Shown here: positions 22,906 through 33,447 of the stretch, one piece after another | How the letters are laid out: every line of letters begins with the position of its first letter | Numbering within the stretch: position 1 is the stretch's first letter | NCBI GenBank assembly: GCA_002682825.1 | Contig: NOKP01000022.1 | Coordinates: forward strand, 62,001-126,000 | DNA from: Neonectria sp. B-13 | Lineage: Eukaryota > Ascomycota > Sordariomycetes > Hypocreales > Nectriaceae | DNA length: 64,000 bases | Direction of reading: 5' to 3' | The notes under the pieces: generated by a model | What the model saw: only the letters and a program-made list of their open reading frames with translations | Databases searched by the model: none | What the model was told of the DNA's origin: nothing | Program-made: the position numbers and the translations under genes

Positions 22906-23900
22906 TTTTAAGCACGCTTGTATTTCGATTCTTAGTGAGCTGGGTAGATATCACTGATCAGAGTATACTTTGATGTCTGTTTTAGATTGTAGAACTTGTA
23001 GTGCTTTAATACGAAGCACGCATTAAGATTTGAAGTAGCATTTCAAGGTTCTTGGTGTCATAGAAAGGATGCTTGCAAGCACCTCCATCGCAGAGGCATA
23101 TAAGTACTTGCAATTACTCTCTCTCTATGTACTTTTTGGTGTTCCCCCCTGGAGCTCGTTACTTCATAATGGAAAAATGAACCGGTGGATTCAAACCTGG
23201 ATCCTCATGAGCTGGTGTCATTCTGAAACTCAATGCTTGCTGTTTCAGATATCCCTTTCCCACGATGGTGGGCTGGGCTTAGTTCCATAGACAGAGCCAT
23301 ACGTGTTGTCTTGCTGCCTTTTCTTGCCCAATACGACCTATGAGTTGCTTATCTACTAGCAGCAGCAAGGTGCAGTATTTCCTTTTGAAAACGCCTCGGG
23401 CGTAATAAGCCTAATGGGGCTGTGTGGCGATAAATACATATTTGTCAGCATCAAGAGCATAATCTAATCATGAGATAACCTGCAAGAATGAACAAGCAGG
23501 CTGTCGATTTGGGATAGCTCTATTTTTATATTATTAGTATAGGCAGTCGGAGCGATAACGGCCACTTATAAACGGAGAAAAGCAGAGGGCTAATTCAACC
23601 GTATTGTAGTCAAGGATATATTATTGGTGAGATGCGGGTCGTCTGACATTGCAGCTCTCTGTGCAACTATGTGGTTACATTGCAGCATCGATGCCCAACA
23701 TTGTATGTAACGGAGAATGCACTTTACCTCGTATTTGCACAAGGGATATCTTTGCTGAGGCCTCCATTATTATTACATAAAGAAGCGGGCAGGATGCCTC
23801 AGTGTCCCGGTATCTCTGTGTTTTTCGCTTCACATGGCGTTTTAATACATCTATTTTCCCTTATAGGCTGCAAGAATCTTCATAACTGCCGTCTCCTAAT
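22906..23900. other. Intergenic
   Basis: About 1 kb of moderately AT-rich sequence between the oxidase and the HET gene. Frames at 23069-23290 and 23671-24009 have no recognisable content, and the latter overlaps the start of the real HET frame. Confidence 0.45.
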
Positions 23901-25889
23901 ATGGACCTATTCATGGATTGGCAACTCTCTCGGTACGGCCCATCCTCGGGCGAAGACTCAACTACTACCATTGATCGCTCTTTCGTTGACGCGATCCAAG
24001 GGTGGCTGAAGACCTGTAATGATGAACATACGTGTTCTCAGACATCAAATGAAAGCGCACAGCAACCACCAATACAACAGTGTCCATCTTGGCTTATTGA
24101 CACTGAAAACCAATGCATTGTGCGTGGAAGCCAACAGCGGTACATTGCGCTGAGCTATACCTGGCCGAATTTCACAGATGCCAACACACGGAGAAAGCTT
24201 CAACTCAACGGAGGCACGCTTCAATTAGACGAAGTCACGCTCGAATCGTTTCAGCAACGCGACAGTCTCTCGAATATTATGAGCCAGCTGCCCGACGTTC
24301 TTCAAGACGCCATCAATCTTACGCCCATGATCGGAGAGAGATACCTCTGGGTGGATAGATTATGCATCCCAGAAGACCAAGAATCTACCAAGTCAGAGAT
24401 GATGCGCATGCACCAGACCTACTCAGGTGCATATGTGACACTTGTTGCCGCTAGACATTTTGGTCTATACGACAAAACTACCGCCCAAAGATATCGCCCT
24501 TTTCCAGAAGCTGACCGCTTCAATCTCTTCCACCACTCTCACCGCTCTAACGACCTTGATGCGGAGGTTAGGCGGCACTACCGAGACATCTCGACGTCCT
24601 CGTGGGCCAATCGGGCATGGACTTACCAAGAACATATTCTTAGTAAAAGATTGATCTTTTTCGAAGGAGATGGAATCTTCTGGGAATGCGAACGGTCGGT
24701 ATGGGACATGGATCTGCTATCCCCCCGCGAAAGTGACCAGAGCAGCGTTTCATCGTCAAGCAATTCAAAACTTCAAGCTAGGTCAGACCTTGGGAAACGG
24801 CTCATGGCTACATCTTCGCCAGATTTCGGCCTGTACATCGACTTGATTTGTCCTTATAATGGACGGAAACTTACCAATGAAGAAGACGGCCTCTTAGCAT
24901 GTTCAGGCATATTAAATCGATTAACATCGGCCTTTCCGGACGGCTTTTTCTACGGGTTACCAAGGAATACGACATTCCTAGACCATGCTCTCTTATGGCA
25001 GCCATTGAAAGGATGTCGCAGAAGGAAAGATTCAGCAACAGGAACAGAACATCCCCTTCCATCATGGACTTGGTGTGGATGGCAATGTTACGTGGACCCT
25101 CGCAGCCTCCTGTCTGGCCTATCAGCCGAAGATGCTAGACGTCGAAATGTTGCATCGAGTTGGGAGACACAGAACCTGGTGACTTGGAACATCCTGACTC
25201 AGAATGGAACAAGAGTCCCGGCATCTGGATCCATTAACATCGAAAATGCCTTGCCGCAGCTAGTGTGCCGCACAGAACAAGCATTCTTCTGCGTGGCGGC
25301 AATTCTGAAAGTTCAAGAGTATTTAGTATGTCCACGGGACGAACTTATGGAGGGTGGCCGTCTTGACGCGTTCGAGCACCCAGTCCTGACGGACTCTCTA
25401 TGTTCCATTTCCCCCGTACTAGTCCTTCAAGACAGCAATGGGAACTTCTCCGGTCTAATTCGCCTTACAGGAGATACAGAGTGTAAGTATGGGGATGTTC
25501 TAGAAACTGTTGCGATCTCAAAGGGTAGTGCTAAGTATGCCGACTTGAAAATGTGTCTTGAGGAAAAGGTATTTCGAAGAAGTAAGTACAAGGAACCTAT
25601 GGATTTTGAAGCCCAGTTTAATGGAAACGGACTGTGGATTGGGGAAAGTCAAGTTCAGGAACGTCAATACAGTCGTTACAGATTCTGTAGGGTTGCGACT
25701 ATAGGAAATCACGCAACGGACCTCGATATGACGGGGAATGGTTGGGGAGACCGGGAGATATGTACTTTCTATAATGTTCTTTGGGTAAAGAGGGCAAAAG
25801 GCATTGCTGAAAGAGTCGCATGTGGCCGAATCGCAGAGGAAACTTGGGTTCAGAACAGGCTAGGGGAGACAGAATTGATCTTAGGTTAG
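23901..25889 (+). CDS. HET-domain protein (heterokaryon incompatibility type)
   Basis: A single-exon 662-residue protein. HET-domain landmarks are QRYIALSYTWPN near residue 80, YLWVDRLCIPEDQ near 145 and SSWANRAWTYQEHILSKRLI near 232. HET domains are cell-death-promoting modules used in vegetative incompatibility and linked to TIR-like folds. The C-terminal 380 residues are a long HET-associated region with PSWTWCGWQCYVD, as in the large uncharacterised HET subfamily. No additional NACHT, ankyrin or WD module is seen. It is isolated from the main allorecognition cluster by about 17 kb. The start follows a short 5' leader, and no intron is needed. Confidence 0.9.
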   Translation: MDLFMDWQLSRYGPSSGEDSTTTIDRSFVDAIQGWLKTCNDEHTCSQTSNESAQQPPIQQCPSWLIDTENQCIVRGSQQRYIALSYTWPNFTDANTRRKLQLNGGTLQLDEVTLESFQQRDSLSNIMSQLPDVLQDAINLTPMIGERYLWVDRLCIPEDQESTKSEMMRMHQTYSGAYVTLVAARHFGLYDKTTAQRYRPFPEADRFNLFHHSHRSNDLDAEVRRHYRDISTSSWANRAWTYQEHILSKRLIFFEGDGIFWECERSVWDMDLLSPRESDQSSVSSSSNSKLQARSDLGKRLMATSSPDFGLYIDLICPYNGRKLTNEEDGLLACSGILNRLTSAFPDGFFYGLPRNTTFLDHALLWQPLKGCRRRKDSATGTEHPLPSWTWCGWQCYVDPRSLLSGLSAEDARRRNVASSWETQNLVTWNILTQNGTRVPASGSINIENALPQLVCRTEQAFFCVAAILKVQEYLVCPRDELMEGGRLDAFEHPVLTDSLCSISPVLVLQDSNGNFSGLIRLTGDTECKYGDVLETVAISKGSAKYADLKMCLEEKVFRRSKYKEPMDFEAQFNGNGLWIGESQVQERQYSRYRFCRVATIGNHATDLDMTGNGWGDREICTFYNVLWVKRAKGIAERVACGRIAEETWVQNRLGETELILG

Positions 25890-27403
25890 GTTTATCATAT
25901 CTGAATAATACTAGATTGAAACTACTACACTGGCATACTAGAGGATTAGTCTAGGGTCATCCTCTAAATCCCAGACAGCAGCCGCTCAAGGTACGAGATG
26001 TACACCGGTTTTCTCCCCGCGTTCCCATACAATGCTCTTAGCATGAAAGTAGCAACTCCGCCTCACAATTGGACCTGCGACCTTGACAACCTCAACATTC
26101 CACGGGGAGCCCAAAGCCCGGGAACTTGCGTATATTTGTACAGATTTTGCTACTAGCAAGCGAGAGAAATGCAAAAGACATTGCAGAAAGATACTGAATC
26201 TCATTTGGGTGGATGTTGGCAGAGTCTGAAGTCTTTGGCTTGCCTTGTATACGTTGCTATCAATCAGAACAGCCAGTCAAGCTCTCCTCTAAGGCTCAGT
26301 ACCTCGGCCCGAGAATAGTCTGCTGAAGTAAAAGACGCCTGAAACGCGTCAGGTGAGATAGGTAAAAGATACTAGACAGTTTTATTTTATTTTATAATGC
26401 AAGCCTTGGATATTCCAAAAGGCTTAATTTTTCAGCAAGTGATGAGCGTGCGCCAATCGAAGAGAGGGCCACTTTAGGCAAAAGGCGGAGAACATTATAT
26501 CAACGTCTGGTAAAGAGGCCTCACGAGTAGACGTCAAGCCGGATTTCTCCTTCGGTCAGAGCGCAAAATTACATGCTACGCTTGGAATTAAAAGTTGAAA
26601 TATATAGGACATGTATTGCCTTCTAGCGAGGACAACGTCGTCTGAAGATCTGAATTTAGCTGGAGGAGCCGCGTTGTTAAAATGATCTATCGGCATATTA
26701 ACGCTTATCAGAGCCCAGGCGGATCTACTCCCCCATGCTACCAATTTCAACCGGGACGTTCGAGGGTCGATATCAGACCGGATAGTCTTTACTATAACAA
26801 GTGACGGCCACAATAGTAATGAACACGGGTTTCTACACGATATTGACATGTAAACAGACCCAATGGCGAGCAACATATGAATCAAGTCGAACCTCTTGTA
26901 GTGAGAAATTAGCGAAGGCAAAGGCAGGTCAGTATCATATGTATCTTTTGGGCGCCTATATGCGCCTGGTGGTTAAATTGAGCCTTTTATCTTTGTTATG
27001 ACTATCTTGACGATGTTTCTGACCGTTCTTTTGTAGCCAAGAGAATGTTAGCAATACTTTACAAGCAATTATAAAAATATCAAGACAACGGAATTATAGT
27101 GCTTCTTTAATGAATTGATTTAATTTGACTCATAACTAGCTGATAGTATCTTAAATAAGCAGCAAAACTTACACCTTAACTTAACAGCAGAAACTTTTAT
27201 CTTCTTGAGTCATTGTTGCCTTGGGCTTGGGTATTAAGCCTATTATACTGTTGTTTTTTCTGTTTTCTTTTATACTGTTTGACCTTTAGCCCCTTCTCTA
27301 GGTGTGTGCTACCAAGGACTATTATATCTAAGTATCTTAAATAATACACTATCTTTTTCCAATAGAGAACATAGTAGATTGTTAGAAAGAGTCAAAAAGT
27401 CTT
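25890..27403. other. AT-rich gene-poor region
   Basis: 1.5 kb without a defensible gene. 26370-26420 has TTTTATTTTATTTTATAATG, and 26990-27400 is strongly AT-rich with repeated TTTAAT/CTTAAATA words, suggestive of old repeat sequence altered by C-to-T mutation. Minus frames at 25986-26204 (72 codons) and 26556-26921 (121 codons) were considered but show no family signature. Confidence 0.5.
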
Positions 27404-29904
27404 CTACGAATTAAGACTAAAATTGGAATGTAACAAAGCCCAATACTCTGGATGCTCGTTCAACTCTGTCACTGCCTCGTCTTCGGCCCTCAAGGCGCTT
27501 AAAAACGTGGAGGGCAGCAGTGGCGGCACGCTTGCCTCCTGAGACTGTACGTTCCGCAAAAGCCTGGGTTGTCCGTAAAGTTTGGGACGCTTTTGCCGAT
27601 CCATATCCATAGTTTCCGGGTTTCTAAATGGCTCGCTTTCCAAGTCACTGTCCTCAGCGACCCTCTTTCTCGGTACCATCTGCCGTATGAAACGATCAAC
27701 AACTCTCGTCATGAGGATTGCAGGTTGGTAGTTCCTTGACATCAAACTAAGAGTCAATCTTAGTGACTCTAGTCTCAAGACCAATGCTTCCTTCGTCCCA
27801 GCCTCCGCATTTGAGCCATTTCTTTCCAATATGGCAATCTCTCCCATCAAGGCGGTTGCCGCAGTACCGGCGTGTTGTAAGCCTGTTTCAAAAACTTGTG
27901 CGACATTGAACCTTGAGCGATAGTGCTCAAATATTAGAGTAATTCGCTTCGCACTTTCAGTACAGACTGATCGGGACAGTGTTGCGAGATGCCTGAAGGA
28001 GTCATCGTTCTCAGGGATTGAGTCAACAGGACTGTCCCCGTATCGAATAAGCGCCCTGTGAAGCAGGATGAGAGCTGCTTGATACTGAGTACTAATAAAA
28101 GACTCACTGATTAGTTTCAAGCTGATGAGTACCCACGCTGGGGTCATAGTAACTTACTGAAGAAGAAAATACGACGCAGGCATTACGATTTGCTTCTCTG
28201 ACGGCCAGCGCAGGTCTGATTCAAGGCCCGAGTGCCAGCGTTTCAACGCTTGCTCCATCCCCGCCATCTTTAGATATGCCTCCGTCGTATTCAAGGAAGG
28301 TAGATAGCGGTTATCGCACAAGGGGATAGCGAGTTCCATAAGTCGCAGGAGAGCCTCGTATATCCTAGTTCCAATCTTTTTGTCACGTGCGACGGAACGG
28401 CAGGCTAAGAGACGGTCGAAGTTGAAAGACAGACAACTTGGCGCAATATCAGCAGTCTTCAGCGTGATGGGTCGGCCCAAGTACATAGACCAGAACCTAT
28501 ATTGTCAGTTTTGAGATCCACGTGTAACACCAAGACTGCTCGGACTGACTTGTCGGTGATGAGGCTCGCCCACAAAACCATATGGCGTATCTGAGTCTCG
28601 CGCTCTGTTAATTGTAGAAAATCGGGATCTACATGCAAGCCGACGTCGAACACGATGCGAAATGCAAGTCCTACTCGCTTAGTCCAAGACCAAACGAATA
28701 ATTGGGAGGGGCCCGAACCTGTGTGTAACCAACCGGATTCATCATCTCCACTCATAAAATCAAGACTCCCAAGCAACAAAAGGCCTTGTATGGTAGGAAT
28801 CCCCTTGGACAGGTCAAGCTCCAGCTTGGACATGGACTTGGCCTTTTCATGCAAGGTTGAAGATCGACATCTTGACGCGCTAAGCTCTTGGATATCGGGC
28901 CTGGCTTTATCTGCGTATCGAAATCCCGCTGCAAGCATGGTAAGGTGAAGGAAAGTTGAGTAGTAGTCCGTTTCACCCTGCTCTTGGTCCTCATAGAACG
29001 CATTTAAATGGACCAAGTGGACTATGGAGTTGTGGTGTGTCCAAAAGAGGTCTAGCAAGTAGCGATTGGTTTCAGGAGAAAGATCCTGTACCACGAGGAA
29101 TATGGGCCAATGTGATTTGCTCTTATTCGGGCGCTTCGATAAACTAGCTTTGGACATGATCGCCATATTGGTCGTTGGACCGAAGCAGCGAACGCGACCA
29201 GATGACAAGTCAACCCGAATAGGAGATGGGATCAATTTTTGAGCGACAGAGGACGCAGGTCCAACTTCAAATAAGTTAATTTCATCAGCGACACAATGAT
29301 TCAGGCTGTCCATTGTTGCAGTGTCATCCAGGGAGTCGTACGCTGGCGGGGATTCGTTCGGTTCAGAGAGCATGTCGATAGCCGAGATGTTTGCTGCTGC
29401 AGCGCGTTCGATATCGCTTTTGGCGGGGTGCTTAACAAGATCCTCTAGATATTCGATGCGCTGAGAGAGAACCTCCGCTACGTGCCTGGCCGTAGCGCGA
29501 CTAGAGTATGGTTAGTATGTCAAGCGTATGTTCCACGGGATTCTTGGCGACCTTTTGCGGCCATCCTTGTCGTCAAAGACACACTCGATATCGCTGCTCC
29601 GACAGTGAGAGCATGTCTTAGTGTCCAAGTCGAAGTTACACTGGGTGGATTGAGTCAGTTGTTTGTGATGCACTCGTCCGGTGTGGTAACCCACTCTAAT
29701 GCGGCCTTTCCGGCATGCTGTACAAGCTGTCGATGCTCGGTTGCGGTGCCTGGCGGGTAATTCATCATCTTCCATTTTATGTAGAATATCACACTGCGGA
29801 GATTCACAGTCTAGATCTGCAGCCGGAAATGCGGAGTTGACTATATAAGACGGAGTCGATTGCTCGGAAATTGTTTTCCTTCCCCAACGCCACCATGACT
29901 CCAT
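27404..29904 (-). CDS. Zn(II)2Cys6 fungal-specific transcription factor
   Basis: A nuclear regulator of about 758 residues from ATG 29904, or about 715 if the inner ATG at 29775 is used. Five exons: 29904-29695, 29640-29552, 29500-28550, 28496-28158 and 28091-27404, with introns of 51-66 nt and an exact multiple of three. The first splice completes the binuclear zinc cluster: STACTACRKGRIR joins CNFDLDTKTCSHC and RSSDIEC, giving C-x2-C-x6-C-x8-C-x2-C-x6-C. A short coiled coil follows (VAEVLSQRIEYLEDLVK). The middle-homology (Fungal_trans) region includes SGDDESGWLHTGSG, RVGLAFRIVFDVGLH, MVLWASLITDKFWSMYLGRP and QYQAALILLHRALIRYG. It is divergent from a dead saccharopine reductase copy, 100 bp apart. 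No target is inferred. Confidence 0.9.
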
Positions 29905-29959
29905 ACTCACTACCCCACACCGTCATCCCACAAGTTGGTTCACGGGACCATCCCCTCCC

Positions 29960-31590
29960 TTAGCTATTTCTTGTACTTCGTACGAAGAGACTTTAGGCAA
30001 ATCATCAATGCAGGAGCTGGATGCCGAAGTCAAGGCTGCCGGCAGTATGGTTATGAACGAGATTGGTGTACGTCGAAATGCTTGAAGATTACACGCTTAA
30101 TTTGCTGACCATTCTAGCTTGACCCTGGGTATGACTTCTGACCGCCGTGTCCTCTACCCTTTCCTTTCACTGACTTACACTCCCTAAGTATCGACCATCT
30201 TTACGTTATTGACATAATCGATCACGTTCACAAGGAAGGAGGCTCTGTCAAGTCCTTCAGGAGCTTTTGCGGCGGCTTGCCGTCTGAACCAGAGAGTATG
30301 ACTGTCATGATAAGGAGTAAGATCATTGAAGTTAATTGCCATGTTAGACTTGGATAAACCTCTCGGATACAAGTTCAGCTGGAGCAGTCGTGGAGTTCTG
30401 TTGACGCTGAAGAACAACGCTAAGTACTTGGAGAATGGTAAGGGGATGAATGTGAGTGGCGTGGAATTTATGGGTACGGCGAAGCCCTACCACACTGGCT
30501 TCCTGGGCTTCAATTTCGTTGCCTACGGAAACCGAGACAGCACAGGCTATTTGGAACAGTAAGAGTGCGGACCTGTCATCTTACCGATAAGGGCTGATTC
30601 TTTAGGTAAAACATCCCCGAGGCCGAAACCTTGATTCGTGGCACCCTCCGTTACGCTGGATTCCCGGAGTTCATCAAAGTTCTCGTTGACATCGGTTTCC
30701 TCCTCACGGACGAGCAGGACTTCCTGAAGAAGCCAATCGCTTAGAAGGAGGCCACCAAGCAGATCCTTAGGGCTAGTTCATCAAGCGAGGAAGATCTATT
30801 AGCGGCAGTCTCGTCCAAGACGACATTCAAGAGTGGCGATGAGAAGAGCCAATTGGTGTCAGGCCTCAAGTGGTGTCCGTAACTGAACTCTGGCGAGCAT
30901 ACTATGGCGGTTTCTAACATTGCACGCAGTCGGTATCTTTTCGGACGCAAAGATCGTGCCCAGAGGAAACCCTCTGGATACAATTTGTGGTACTCTTGAG
31001 GAAAAGATGGCTTACCAGGAGGGCGAGCGTGACTTGGTGGTACGTATAATCTTTGTGCTCTTGACGTTTCTCGAGAATGCACGATTCTAACAGTTGGCGT
31101 TAAGTTCCTCCAACGTCTTTTCGAGATCGAGAACAAGGCCGGTAGCGAGGACACCATAATTTCCACCCTCGTCGAGTACGGCGCTCCTATTGGATCTGGA
31201 GGTTATACAGCAATGGCGAAGCTCGTCCGTGTCTGTGGAGTAGGCAAGTCTTCTCGTGTTGCGACTATTCCTTCCCCCCTTTCGCATGGCAGAGCCGCCT
31301 TTCATTCGACAAGTACATTTTCGGCCGCTTTAAGTCTCGCGCGGAGACTTAGCCCAGAATACTTCTAACAAGACGATATACTAACTTCGTGTATTAAACA
31401 GCTGTCAAGCAAGTTCTCAACGGCACAATTACAGACAAGGGTATCCTAGCGCCAATGAACCAGAGCCTCAACAAGCCATTGATGGAGGAGCTCAAGGACA
31501 ACCATGGGTCAGTCTTCCAACCTAGTCTTCCCAGACATACTTACTGACTGAGTGTAGGATCTACTGTGTGGAGAAAATAATCGGATAGTG
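29960..31590 (+). pseudogene. LYS9: Saccharopine reductase (lysine biosynthesis) relic
   Basis: Saccharopine dehydrogenase (NADP+, L-glutamate-forming) makes saccharopine in the fungal alpha-aminoadipate pathway. This copy keeps the family order: SMQELDAEVKAAG, MNEIG-LDPG-IDHLY, KSFRSFCGGLPSEP, PLGYKFSWSSRGVLL, NRDSTGYLE, IPEAETLIRGTLRYAGFPEF, KVLVDIGFLL, GIFSDAKIVPRGNPL and AVKQVLNGTITDKGILAPMN, ending GIYCVEKIIG. The N-terminal NADP-binding part, roughly the first 100 residues, is missing. Clear lesions are a TAA at 30607-30609, where Tyr is expected before NIPEAET, and a TAG at 30742-30744, where Trp is expected before KEATK. The frame is also lost near 30870 and 31100. Introns are retained, including an 11-nt microexon at 30118-30128, so it came from a DNA-level duplication. 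A functional copy must exist elsewhere. Confidence 0.87.
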
Positions 31591-32528
31591 TGGCGTTTGC
31601 TGCCGCCACGTGTTGATGCTGGTTTGACAGCTAGATTGAATTGACTGCTGTACTAGCTGCCGTAGTGCTGCCACTTACCACGCAAGGCTTCGTACAAGCC
31701 TGAAGTGTCTAGGGATAGCTTATAACATTTTTATTCTCAATTATGTGGATTTACAGCTACCCGAGCAGTATTAATGAAGAAGTCAGCAACTGAGAACGGC
31801 TTTTACCTGTGTGCTTACAATTCATCTTTCCTTCTTGCCGTCCATATCTTCGGTTCCCACCGGTTTTCTCAAGAGTTTCAAAACAGTCTCGATGAATATG
31901 GCGAAACCTGAAGAGAAAAGATTCGCTCGCTGATTTCGATATCCAGACAGATTCCATCGGTAGAGGCAAGAGGGCGGACAGCTCCGCTCAAAAGCAGCGC
32001 ACGCAGAGCACTATTAACCCACCCTGAAAATGCAGACTTAATCTCATCGGTATCACTAGTCACACAGCTCGTGCTGGCTTTAACTATCCCAAGATCCCCC
32101 CCACAGGAATGTTCCCCTCCTTCACTCTGGGCAGAAGAGAACGAGTTGCATTTAACTGGGCTTGTTTGCAGTGACGACGCGTCAAGGGAGTGCAATTTCG
32201 TCTTCAAATGATAGGCACAGAGGAACACCGTTTCTGGGAGTGGTAATTATAGACCAATATTGGTGGAGATGTTAGTCGTGACTGACAGCGTACGGTTTTC
32301 TGGCCGGAAATAGATGTCGGCAAGGCGGTAGTGGGAATTCGCGGGGGATGTGGGGAGGGACGCGGGACCTGGGTGGAACCATTTGATGGAAGGAGTAATC
32401 TGGAAAGGCAGGTAAACTTAAGGCTGAATAATTACCATTAAGACACATTACTTGAGAAACTTTGGAGAACAATCTTATTCATTTTCTCTCCCTCTCGTCA
32501 GCTGTTTTCATCAGAATTTCTCTGCAAT
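31591..32528. other. Intergenic
   Basis: No recognised gene. A minus frame at 31878-32228 (Ser/Cys-rich, 116 codons) and a neighbouring frame at 31757-31969 could be parts of a small gene, but no motif supports this. The last 60 bp, pyrimidine-rich and ending CTGCAATATGG, lead into the SDR start. Confidence 0.4.
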
Positions 32529-33336
32529 ATGGATAAGAAGGTCATCGTCATAACCGGGGCCGCGTCCGGAATGGGTCTCGAGTCTGCCAAGCTGCTTGCC
32601 TCCGAAGGGGCCAAGGTTTCTTTGGCAGATGTGCAAGAGGAAGCTCTGAACAAAGTCGTCCATGAATTCAATGAGAGCGGTGGATGTGCCATTGGAACAG
32701 TAGTTGACGTACGCGATAGGGCCAAAGTCGAAGCCTGGATTAAGACCACCGTCGACGCATTCGGCAAGCTAGACAGTGCTGCCAATCTAGCAGGCGTTAT
32801 CGGCAAGCACATCAACAAGACGCCGCTGCAGGATATCGACGACGAGGACTGGGACTTCGTCGTGGGCATGAACCAGAAGGGCCTCCTCAATTGCCTCAGG
32901 GCCCAAATCCCATACTTCAACGACGGCGGTTCCATCGTCAACGCGGCCAGTGTGGCTGGACTGATTGGGTTCCCTCGGAACGGGGCGTATGTGGCCTCGA
33001 AACATGCCGTGATGTGCTTGACAAAGACTGCGGCAAAGGAGCTGGGACCGAGATAGATTCGCTGCAACTGCTTCTGTCCGTGAGTGTCGACTTCACCTCC
33101 AAGATCTTGCGCAACCCCTGACATCCAACGCCTTCGATCACAGAGGTCCAATTGAGGCACCAATGTTTCGTGCTGCAGCTGACATCGCGGGTGCCGAAAT
33201 GGACCTTAGCCACATTACTCTAGAAAGAAAGGGTCATCCCAGAGAAGTGGCCAATCTGGTGGAATGGTCGTTGTCGGACGGATCAAGTTTCATTACTGGC
33301 ACGGTACAGAACATAGACGGTGGTTGGGTGTGTTAG
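32529..33336 (+). pseudogene. Short-chain dehydrogenase/reductase with one in-frame amber codon
   Basis: Classical SDR, NAD(P)-dependent, 247 codons over exons 32529-33079 and 33144-33336. The 64-nt intron (GTGAGT...CACAG) rejoins NCFCPGPIEAPMF. The N-terminal TGAASGMG cofactor motif, NLAG, catalytic Ser in NAASVAG and YVASK (Tyr/Lys) are all intact. So is the C-terminal SFITGTVQNIDGGW. The only defect is TAG at 33054-33056 between KELGPR and IRCNC, where Glu or Gly is usual. If translated as is, the product stops at 175 residues, just after the active site. A sequencing error, a young null allele or readthrough could each explain it. It is otherwise perfect, unlike the heavily decayed neighbours. 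Confidence 0.85.
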
Positions 33337-33447
33337 AACTTCATTTACTGCACCTCCCGGAAGCTGAGTGCGATATAGCGATATAATTAGTGTCCATCCA
33401 TATATTACCCAATTCACAGGTGTTCCATCCAAGACGGCCCCTTAACA

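Noticed and set aside
26556..26921. 121-codon minus-strand ORF with hydrophobic patches
   Set aside because: It lies in AT-rich sequence with no family signature, no splice-supported extension and an A/T-driven hydrophobic composition.
29960..31590. Functional lysine-biosynthesis gene with unusual introns
   Set aside because: The missing N-terminal NADP-binding part and stops at 30607 and 30742 lie inside conserved exon sequence, so introns cannot explain them.
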